Origin: Heterobasidion occidentale
Taxonomy: Eukaryota; Basidiomycota; Agaricomycetes; Russulales; Bondarzewiaceae
Direction of reading: 5' to 3'
Length of the DNA stretch: 64,000 bases
Assembly: GCA_039111635.1 (NCBI GenBank)
Contig: JBCAQO010000009.1
Location: forward strand, 1,178,001 to 1,242,000
The notes below the pieces were generated by a model. It was given only the letters and a program-made list of their open reading frames with translations. It did no database searches and had not been told where the DNA came from. A program made the position numbers and the translations under genes. This document shows, piece after piece, positions 9,194-17,810 of this stretch. How positions within the stretch are numbered: the stretch's first letter is position 1; each line of letters opens with the position of its first letter.

Positions 9194-12100
9194 ATGAACA
9201 GTCACATTATTACCCCCATTCGACTTGACGTGCGATTAACAACTCGAGGAAGAAGCGCTGGAGCCAGAGCCGCCATCGACTCAGCATGCGAAGGGATCCT
9301 GGTAAACGAAGAGTGGGTACGGAAACACGATCTCCCTACCTACCCTTTAAACCGCCCCATCTGCGTTCGCAACGTCAATGACACCATCAACAAAGCAGGC
9401 CTCATTCGACGAGGCCTAGACGCGAATCTCACCGTCAAGGATAGACAAGGGAGAACTCACACCGAACGCGTCCAGATGTTCATCACCAATCTAGGGAAAG
9501 ACGACATGCTCCTTGGAACAGATTGGTTGAAATACCACGACCCCTCCATCGGGTGGAGGCGCCGTGAGGTACACTTTGATCGATGCCCCAGAGATTGCCA
9601 ACAACCATATGGGTTTACCAAGGCAAGGGAAGAGCCTACCAAGAAGGCATGGCTAGCGAAACTACGCGGTGACAAGATTCCTCAGCGAACGAAACCGCAT
9701 CTTGTCTCAGAACCGGTAGGACCCTCGTGGACTTGGACGAAGGAACAATGGAGCCAGGTACCCGCGAAGGAATGGAAAACTCGGTTCATGGAGTTACTCG
9801 AGCACAAATCCCGACAACGTAAGGCTCGGGAGTGGCTCGAAGAACAAGTAGCCGAAAGGAAGGAACGCCGGCAAGCTCAGCAGAAAGCAGCCCAGGGCGA
9901 AGCTTCAGGGAAAGTCGCCGAAGAAGCGCAAACACCGTCTGACTCCTCCACAATGGATAGCGCAGGAGAACCCGTCATTAGGAAGGTAGCTCCAGAACCC
10001 TCGGGGTTCGCAAGCTTTGACGAAGACCTGGAGGAAGAAATCGACACCACCGACTTGAAAGGTCGGGTGCCGACAGAATATCATTCTTACCTCGACATCT
10101 TCAGCGAACGACGATCACAGAGGCTTCCCCAACATACAGTGTGGGACCACGCGATAAACCTCAAACCGTCTTTTGTACCCCAGGCCCCGCGGATATTTCC
10201 CTTGAGCCCGGAAAAGCATGACGAGCTAGGGAAATTCGTCAAAGAACACCTTTCCAGAGGAACAATACGTCGATCAACAGCACATAGCGCGGCCTCTTTC
10301 TTTTTATAGGCAAGAAATGGGAAGCTCCGTCCGGTACAAGACTATCGCCACCTTAACGAACACACTATTCGAGATGTCACCCCCCTGCCATTAATCCAAG
10401 AACTATTGGATATCATTAAAGGCGCAACGGTGTTCTCAAAGCTCGATGTTCGGTGGGGATATAACAACGTGCGCATCAAGAAGGGAGACGAATCCAAGGC
10501 GGCCTTCGTCACACCCTTGGGACTTTTCGAACCACGGTGATGTTCTTTGGGCTCTGTAACTCCCCAGGAACCTTCCAAGCCATGATGAACATGATCTTCC
10601 AAGAACTCATCCTGGCCCGGAAGATAACGGTATATATGGACGACATCCTCATCTTCACGAAGACCACAGCGGAACATATTGTGATTCTTCGGCGAGTCCT
10701 CCAAATCCTGCGCGACAACGATCTCTAACCTCAAACCAGAGAAGTGCGAGTTCCACAAGGAAAAGTTGAACTACCTTGGGTACACGATCTCAAAGGACCA
10801 CGTCGCTATGGAAGACTCGAAGATTGAGGCGATCCAGGAATGGCCCACTCCCCGCACAGTTCGCGACGTCCGCTCTTTCTTGGGCTTAGGGAACTTCTAC
10901 CGACGATTCATTGATAAATTCTCTCTGATCGCTCGGCCCCTGCATGACCTCACAAAGAAGGATGTGAAATGGGACTGGACCACGGAGTGCCAACAGGCGT
11001 TCGATCGACTGAAGAAAACCTTCACCAGCCGACCCGTCCTGTTGTACCCTGACCCGATGCGCCCTTACCGGCTTGTTACCGACGCTTCCCTCGCAGCATA
11101 TGGTGCAGTCCTCTTACAGGAAGGACCTGATAATGACTGGCACCCTGTTGCATACCTCTCAGGATCGTTCTCACCGGCCGAACGAAATTACGACGTGCAT
11201 GATCGCGAACTCCTCGCCATCATCAAAGCACTGAACACTGGAAACACTACCTCGAAGGCGCTCGACACCCTTTGAAGTCTGGACGGACCATAAAAACCTA
11301 GAACACTTTAAAACGGCGCGCGACCTGTCAAGGCGACAAGCGCGCTGGAGTCTGTTTTTGTCCCGATTTGACTTCCAGCTCAGTTACAAAGCTGGAACTA
11401 CTAATCATGCCGATGCTCTGTCCAGGCGTCCAGACCTTAGTGAGGGGGTGGAAATCTGATAACAAGGCACAGACTCTACTCCCGTCCAGACTTTTCACCG
11501 AGTCCAGCGAAACTCTAGTAGAGCCAAGCGAAGGCATACACGTCAAAGCAACAGAACTCGTATCCTCGGACATCCTCTCCCTTATTCGACACTCGCGCTC
11601 GGAACACGATTTGCTGGTTGATGTCGCCCTCAAAAAACTGCTGGAAAAAGGTCCAAACGCAATGAAGGGCGACCTAGGAAAATGGACACATGAAGAGGGC
11701 ATCACAAGGCGCGACGGTTACATATGCGTCCCAAAGGACGCACTCCTTCGACGAATGATTGTCAAAACGCACCATGACACTATGGCTACAGGACACCCGG
11801 GCCGAGCAAAGACCTTAGAATTGGTCCAACGCCATTACTGTGGTCAAGCATGACCAAATTTGTACACGCGTATGTGGATGGATGTGCAGTTTGCCAATCT
11901 ACCAAGAACCTTCCCCTAGGACCCATCCACCGATCCAACCGTTGGAAACCACAAACGCCCCTTGGCGCTTTATCTCCACCGAATTCGTAACAGACCTCCC
12001 AGAAAGCAGAGGCTACGACTCGATCAATGTGGTAGTCGATCAGGGTCTGTCAAAAGGAATAGTCATAACTCCGTGCAAGAAGACAATCACGGCCGAAGAA

Positions 12101-13020
12101 ACTACGACGCTCTTCCAGGACAATGTGTTCAAACGATATGGTTTGCCAACCAAAGTGGTGTCCGACAGAGGTCCTCAATTTGCGGCAAAGTTCACAAGGG
12201 AACTATGGAAAGGAATGGGAATCACCCCTGCCCTCAGCACGGCCTATCACCCCCAAACGGACGGAGAAACAGAACGGGTAAACCAAGAGATCGAGCAATT
12301 CCTGCGAGTTTTCTGCAACTACCATCAAGATAACTGGGTAGACTTGATCCCCTTCGCAGAATTCTCCCACAATACCCGAAGACACTCCGCCACTGGGAAG
12401 TCGCCGTTTGAAGTCCTTTATGGGTTCAATCCACCGTATTCGGTCGACTCAGCTCTGGAGACCAAGGTGCCCGCAGTAACTGAACGTTTGCGACTAATCA
12501 AAGAAGTCCAAGGAGGATGCGGCCGCAAGTCTACAAATAGCAGCGGCAGCACGCCAAGCCGGGACCTACACAGGAAACTTCCGCAGTGGGAAGTAGAAAC
12601 CCAAGTTTGGTTAGAAGGAACCCATATTCGGACGACTCATCCGTAATTCAAGCTGGCACCTAGACGCTATGGCCCCTTTTCAGTGACTGAAAGAATCGGC
12701 CCTCTGGCTTATCGGTTGGAAATACCCGAAACATGGAAAGATACACCCGTTTTCATGCCTCCACACTCAACGAAATATCACGAGACAGAGGCCCACGGAA
12801 GGAACTTCCCCAGACCTGCCCCAGAGATCCTGAATGAAGAAGAGCACTATGAAGTGGAGGCCATTCTAGATTCAAGACGCCAGGGACGAGGGACCAAGTA
12901 CCTTGTCAAAGTGGGTCGGATACTCCGACGAGGCCGATAACACCTGGGAACCCTTTGCCCTCCTCAAAGATACGGCCGACGAGGCGCTTCGTGAATTCCA
13001 CGAGAAAGCTACCCAGACAA
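9194..13020 (+). pseudogene. pol of element A: protease, RT, RNase H, integrase, chromodomain
   Basis: Aspartic protease: AAIDSACEG near 9270 (DSA where DSG/DTG is usual), then [20 protein letters not shown] 10330, [14 protein letters not shown] 10537, YMDDILIF 10635. RNase H: TDAS 11080, TDHKNLEHF 11285. Integrase: HHDTMATGHPG and CAVCQSTK zinc finger 11770-11910; DDE core VTDLPESRGYD 11990, SDRGPQF 12160, TDGETERVN 12257. Chromodomain: KWVGYSDEADNTWE 12912-12953. Frame breaks lie at about 10305, 10532-10536, 10727, 11235, 11460, 11850, 12640 and 12910. Reading continues in another frame each time with no missing domain, which fits one-base indels rather than old decay. Confidence 0.88.
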
Positions 13021-13053
13021 GCCCCGACCAGCGGCGATTAGGCTTTAGAAAGA

Positions 13054-13063
13054 TATAAAAAGG
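13054..13063 (+). promoter_or_regulatory. internal TATA box upstream of the third ORF of element A
   Basis: TATAAAAAGG, 50 bases before the first ATG of the third ORF (13104) and after the chromodomain. Element B has the same arrangement at 4291. It probably drives a short 3' transcript; this is an inference from position and sequence only. Confidence 0.55.
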
Positions 13064-13103
13064 GAGCATTCCCCTCTTTCAAAGCAAGAATCCTCCCCAG
13101 TAC

Positions 13104-14427
13104 ATGTCTGACCACTCCTCCCTTGATTACTCCCCTGGACGTGCCATGCTCATCGATGACGGAACTACCTCCTCTCCTTCAAGAAATCCCTCACCAGACA
13201 TCATTCTGGCCGTGGCCAACCCCGACACTGGACGCCCTAGCCGAGGCAGCCGCCCAACGACTCCAGAAGGAGTTCCAGTACAAATCAGTGTCCACCAAAC
13301 CGCGCTCACCGTCGAAGATCGAACGGGTTCCCGAGCCTCACCACGGTTTGAGAGAGCTCATGACGAGCACGATGAAGGACGTCAAGCAGAAGGAAGGCAT
13401 GCTCCGTCAACGCCTCCGCGACCGACGTCAGCGTTGGCTCAAAGAGACGCAAGATAGGAAACGAGAGGCGGAAGAAGACCAGGAAACCCTTCGGACCTGG
13501 CATCGCCTACAACTGTTTGAGGCAGGTGTACAAGAACCAGCAACGGCTGGTACATCAGCTGCCAGGACCAGAGGGCCCCCTACCGGTAGTCGAGATCTGC
13601 ACCCCGGAGAGTTGGAAGGACTAGGAGACGCCCTACTCCAACGCACCACCATCTCCGCGGGCAACCAGGAAGCGAGAACGATGACATACCCCGACGCCTC
13701 GCTGACGCGAGCGACCAGATCAGGCTTCTGGCCTATGCAGACGATCATAGAGCCGCCTCCTGGTACGCCCGAGGAAATAATGGGGCTTAACGCCCTACTC
13801 ATTCATCCGGACGAGTTCTCCTCCTTCATCAATCTGGAGCTCCTACCCGCCCTCATCTCGCGCACCGACACAGGACATTCAAGTCACGCCCATCCCGTTC
13901 GGACTGACCCATTCCGCGTCCAACCATGGAGCGAAGCTAGCAGAGCGGTACCGGCTACAAGCAGTCGAGACGCATCCACCCAGACCGAATATGTCTGGGC
14001 TACGGTCCAACGACAGGCACGAAGGGACCGAGAGGCCCTTCCTCCCATATCGGCAGGACAATCCACCGGGCAGGACGCAGGAGGCAGCAATGAGGAGCAT
14101 CCTCCAAGGTACAGGAGGAATGAGGGACGAGGGAGCCAGAGAACAAGGGCAACCCCTCAACCCAGGCGAGGCAGTCCTAGAAGAACTCGACCAAGAGATT
14201 CGTCGACTCCAAACCGTCTTCGAGATAATCGAGTTGAAGGAGCGCATCCACACATTGGTAGAAGAACTCCAGTCCGCCAGCGCCCGACTCAGCGGACTAC
14301 TTCCTGGACTCGAGCGGAACTAGACGCCTGGGACGAGGTCGAAGGCGATAACTACGACGACGCCGACCCCTACTACAGGCCAGACGAAGGGTACGGAGAT
14401 TATGGAGACATTGGCGGAGGATACTAA
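13104..14427 (+). pseudogene. third ORF of element A, coiled-coil protein with acidic tail
   Basis: Starts MSDHSSLDYS at 13104 and appears to change frame near 13220, after which a charged helical stretch follows (ALAEAAAQRLQKEF, then an Arg/Lys/Glu-rich helix to about 13510). Further on are a Pro/Ser-rich linker and, in another frame (about 14100-14322), a clear coiled coil (LDQEIRRLQTVFEIIELKER). The last 36 codons, in a third frame to 14427, encode an Asp/Tyr/Gly-rich tail. Its third positions vary freely between the two family-A copies while its amino acids do not. No zinc knuckle, no known domain. The shift between coiled coil and tail is shared by both copies, so it is not a random sequencing error. 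Confidence 0.55.
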
Positions 14428-14678
14428 ACCAGGGAGTTGAGGAACCCCGGGTTTTAACATGATGACGGAGAGGAAAGGACCCTCCGCATCACAGGTACCG
14501 GTTTCACGCACAGGACGCCGGAACGAACGTTCTGCATGACGTTATACTGTGAAAAGATAAGAAGGCAGGGAAGTACCTGACCATTTCGCGTTGCAGCCCT
14601 CCGGTCTCAAGATGAAGGACAAGCATTCAACACTCTCGTTGTCAAGAGGTATTCCTGACAAGCGAATCGGGCGTCCCG

Positions 14679-14911
14679 CTTGGATCCCCAGTTTTTACAG
14701 GGCCCTTTTCCGCATTAGGAGGCCCTTAGGATTCACAACATAACCGACTGATACATGAATGATGCATGAATATTGGTGGGAAATCGTGTTGCATACCCAC
14801 CGTTGGGGAACGGTGGACAACCTCGCTGTCAAGGTCTGACAGGTGTCTTGGACGTCCCCTTTGGATCTCCAGTTTTTACAGGGTCTTTTCCGCATTAGGG
14901 GACCCTATCAG
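14679..14911 (+). repeat. pair of direct repeats forming covarying hairpins
   Basis: Two copies of a block of about 45 bases, TTGGATCNCCAGTTTTTAC followed by a hairpin with the loop core TTTTCCGCATTAGG. The first stem is AGGGCC/GGCCCT, the second AGGGTC/GACCCT: a C-G pair in one is a T-A pair in the other, so both stems stay paired. The same pair is in the left copy (about 558-600 and 739-785). Between them lies CCACCGTT-GGGG-AACGGTGG (about 14798-14818), a perfect 8-base stem. Confidence 0.7.
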
Positions 14912-14962
14912 CGATGCAGGAACTGATGGCCGCACTCCATTAGTACCCAAAACGGAGAAATT

Positions 14963-16056
14963 ACATCCGCAACGATGTAAAACTACGAAAGGCTTGGTCC
15001 GCAATGACTATAAACTACGGTCGTCCGGAACGACGATAAAGCTACCATGGACCCTCGGAGCGTGGTTGTATTCTGGCAGATGGTGGAAGGGAGGGCCTCC
15101 ACCATTGCAGAACCCTGCCGACTAGGTCAAGGCGCTTCCATATTCCATGCGCCTTACAGTAAAAGAATATGGGGTCGACACGGTTCAATTCCGTGCGAGG
15201 GGTTTGGGGACAGGGAGCGGGTTGTCAGCCTTCCGACAAGGCCACAACTACTCCATGGCGCGCCCATTCTACCCTTGAAGTCCGAAGCAAGGATTCCGCT
15301 TCAAGGGCCAGTCAAGAGGCAACTGGGATCGTGCCTCGTGTTTGCTTCATCCGCAACGATGTAAAACTACGCGCGTCCGCAAAGACGTTAAACTACCACT
15401 CCTTTCAGCATAGGAGATGTCGATCGACATCGTTGTTGACGCCACGATGTTGATCTAGTCCGCAATGACGATAAACTATTTACTCCTTCAAGTATAGGAG
15501 ACGTGGTTGATGGTCACGACCTTGACCATCAACTAGTCCGAAATGACCTTAAACTACCCTCACCCCGGAGGATTAAATCTATCGAGGCTCGGGAGATTCA
15601 AGCCAGGCGATAGCGGACGTCCGCAATGACTATAAACTAGTTGCCGTCCTTCATGACGATAAACTGAGCTGCCCTTCTGTCTACAGGCCATGTGAGTTGT
15701 GTCAAAATAGACTTCCAGTCTATTCTCGCAACTCTATAAGTTATCCGGTTTGATATAGTATAAACCGTCACCATCCTTCCTCAATGGGAACCCTGTCAAG
15801 ATGGCTGTACTTGGTCTAGGGCCCTATGTGCATCACCGATGAATGTTCCGGCGCAACAGAATGGTCTACCATTTTGTTTACAGGTACTCCTACGTTGGAA
15901 AATGGATAGGTCCGCAACGACCTTGGCATAAACTAGCAGGGCAGTCCGCAACGACTTCTGTATAAACTAGCCTCAGTCCACGACGACTTAAGGATAAACT
16001 AGCGTACGTCCGCAAAGACGCAAAACTACGGACGTCCGGCACGACGTTAAACTACC
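14963..16056 (+). ncRNA. array of 14 small covarying hairpins with TAAACTA tails
   Basis: Each unit is a 3-5-base stem around a hexaloop (usually CGCAAC/T/A), then 0-7 bases, then TAAACTA, TAAAACTAC or a close variant. Stems seen: ACATC/GATGT (14963), GGTC/GACT (14996), TCGTC/GACGA (15021), CATC/GATG (15348), CGTC/GACG (15374), GTC/GAC (15458), GTC/GAC (15536), GTC/GAC (15619), CGTC/GACG (15645), GGTC/GACC (15909), AGTC/GACT (15943), AGTC/GACT (15975), CGTC/GACG (16007), ACGTC/GACGT (16032). The outer pairs change together (C-G, A-T, G-C), so pairing is conserved rather than sequence. It would be part of the element's RNA, downstream of its last ORF. Function unknown. Confidence 0.65.
15138..15195 (+). 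other. 8-base hairpin followed by a tRNA T-arm-like hairpin
   Basis: CCATATTC (15138-15145) pairs perfectly with GAATATGG (15165-15172). Six bases later CACGG-TTCAATT-CCGTG (15179-15195) is a textbook T-arm: 5-base stem, 7-base loop, and GGTTCAATTCC fits the pol III B-box consensus. No matching acceptor stem or convincing A box is present, so this is not a tRNA gene. The left family-A copy is cut by the gap within the first hairpin. Confidence 0.5.
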
Positions 16057-16130
16057 AGGACATACCTTACGCTGACCCCACATAATTACCGTCAAGGTGG
16101 ATACCATGGTCTATTCAAGAGACCATGGGG
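15400..16130 (+). other. run of longer hairpins interspersed with the small-hairpin array
   Basis: Perfect or nearly perfect stems follow one another: CTCCT/AGGAG (two, about 15397 and 15483), a 12-base stem with one G-T pair (15422-15433 with 15444-15455), a 10-base stem (15506-15515 with 15524-15533), CTATCG/CGATAG with an inner GGCT/AGCC (15579-15613), GAGTTG/CAACTC enclosing AATAGACT-TCC-AGTCTATT (15694-15734), CGGTTT/AAACCG (about 15748-15769) and CCATGGTCT/AGACCATGG (16104-16128). No ORF of note is present. Confidence 0.6.
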
Positions 16131-16856
16131 TTCAAAATCTATTCTTCAAAGTCCTTACCTCGTGTCCAATACCCTTAGTGAAAAACAAACTCTGGACGAA
16201 CACTCAATCTCTAACCTGACAAGGCCACCGTATGGGGCTGACAGAGTTAGGGATCTTCAAAGGGGTCTTGCCGGACTCAAAACAAGTCAAGAAATGTCGT
16301 ATTCTTGATAGGTGGTGGGCCTAAGCCTTAGTAAAGCGATCAACCCACACACCTGGAGTCCCCCTCGATACCGGAGATCAAGGAGATGAAGATCTATCCT
16401 GGAAACACTGAGACATGGCCTTCGGCACTTTGGAAGAAGAACGACACACACCCATCCACAGACGAGTTTCTATTTCATCCTATAATCATTCGCACAACAC
16501 CTTTCTGCATCGTCGCCAGATGACACTGGCTCATCAAACCTACCAGGGAGCCCTGGTCGAGCAGCTGCCTATTGACTCTAGGAGCGTACTCACACAAAAC
16601 GTACGGTGAAGGAAGAACACCGAGGAGAAACACAGTATTGTGGCTGATACTGCAGGACTTCAAATCAAACAGCTCAACGGAGACGGAAAACTCCTAGGCG
16701 TTGTAAACGACGTAGGTCGGTCTCCGCCCCAGAAAACGAAGTGATATTGGGAAGACGCATCCCAATCTATTTTGACGACCAGCAAGCAATTGTATGTGGA
16801 ATGACGATGAAGCTCGCTGCTGCTCAAGCGAGTAGTCCCCTCAGGAGTTGGGACCT

Positions 16857-16869
16857 AGAAAGGGGGTAA
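16857..16869 (+). other. polypurine tract of element A
   Basis: AGAAAGGGGGTAA directly before the 3' LTR, matching the tract of element B in composition and spacing. Confidence 0.85.
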
Positions 16870-17520
16870 TGTTATGACTTGACCGATCGGGGCCCTTCGC
16901 GGCCGGTCTAACCGATGGATCAAGCATCACATGCTAGGCGGCTCCACTACGGAGCGTACACCAAGGTATTCGGCATGTCCTTAGGAGCCGACAAGACCGA
17001 TGGTTCTTCAAGACATCGGTAGAGGCTATATGAGAGGGACATGAGGCTTACAGAGTTCACACAGTGATAAGGGAGGCATTCACATGCCATGGGCTTAGGG
17101 CTTATGGGTAAGCACCTCGTTGCACCATGATGGATCAGTGCGACTGGAGAAGTACAAGAGTAGGCGCCGATGAGAAAGACGGCGGCCACAGCTCTCCTAG
17201 GATGGAAACCTGGAGAAGCACACGGACTCCTACCCTATACCCTATACAGTATATAAGGCCCATAGAATAGGCTGAGGATCTTCAGTCTATTCTCTTCGTT
17301 CACTACTGTCTTCCTACAGTAGAACTTTCGTTCATTCGTATCTTCGTATACGAAGCTCTTCGTTCTTACACGGTCTTCACACTGTGTAATTTAGAGCCAA
17401 TCATTATTCCCTCCTGTATCAACGTCTGATACAGTCGAGACTCCGTCCGCTACTCAGTTCATTGTGCGACCTAGGGAAGAACCTGTTACTCTTGGGTTAC
17501 TGAACGAGCAGTTCATAACA
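16870..17520 (+). repeat. 3' LTR of element A (651 bases)
   Basis: TGTTATGA...TCATAACA, identical to the 5' LTR except for four one-base indels. No base substitution was found when the two were read side by side. Same TATA box and hairpin chain. Confidence 0.95.
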
Positions 17521-17525
17521 TACGC
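17521..17525 (+). repeat. target-site duplication of element A (right copy)
   Basis: TACGC, identical to 7465-7469. Confidence 0.93.
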
Positions 17526-17810
17526 GATCCGCTTTAGGGCAAGATCTACAGAAGGCCTGTGCTTAAGGCACCGAGGCAAATAGAAGTAAATGATCAACGA
17601 TCGGAGTGATGTAATCTATGATGTGATCAGGGAAGCATGATGTGATCAATGATGTCAGTGATGTAACTGATCGTTAATCCAGGAACGAAAGATAAGATAA
17701 GATAACTCAATGTCTGTTGGTGAAGTCAAGGGATCGGTCATCGGGTATAGGTCATATCCGTTGGTCATAGACCGCGTGTCATATGATCAGGTGATCATAT
17801 ATCATGTGTT
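17526..17810. other. intergenic, TGATCA-rich, with a palindrome
   Basis: Short stretch rich in TGATCA/GATCA words. It includes a near-perfect palindrome ATATGATCA-GG-TGATCATAT at about 17779-17798. No gene recognised. Confidence 0.4.

Larger units (their letters stand above)
7470..17520 (+). mobile_element. Ty3/gypsy chromovirus 'A', complete at both ends (10,051 bases)
   Basis: Two near-identical LTRs, target duplication TACGC, a gag fragment, protease-RT-RNase H-integrase-chromodomain, internal TATA box, a third ORF, about 2.4 kb of hairpin-rich non-coding DNA and a polypurine tract. Gag lacks its N-terminal half and pol has at least six frame breaks, so as written it is not autonomous. 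The LTRs differ by four one-base indels and no substitution, which argues for a recent insertion and for some indels being sequence error. Confidence 0.95.

Noticed and set aside
9262..9300. protease of element A as inactive because of DSA instead of DSG
   Set aside because: The Asp is present and the substitution is single. With so many suspected indel errors nearby I do not draw a functional conclusion from it.
13428..13802. minus-strand ORFs inside element A
   Set aside because: Mirror frames of the third ORF; no similarity, and no reason for antisense genes.
15179..15250. tRNA gene
   Set aside because: Only the T-arm is convincing. The seven bases after it have no complementary 5' acceptor strand at the right distance and no A box fits.
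14963..16056. CRISPR-like or satellite array
   Set aside because: Repeat units are short, degenerate in the stems and irregularly spaced, and the genome is fungal. Conservation is of pairing, loop and tail, not of a fixed repeat with spacers.
17779..17798. palindrome ATATGATCA/TGATCATAT as a transposon end
   Set aside because: No matching inverted copy found beyond the Plavaka fragment and no target duplication, so it cannot be assigned as a terminal repeat.
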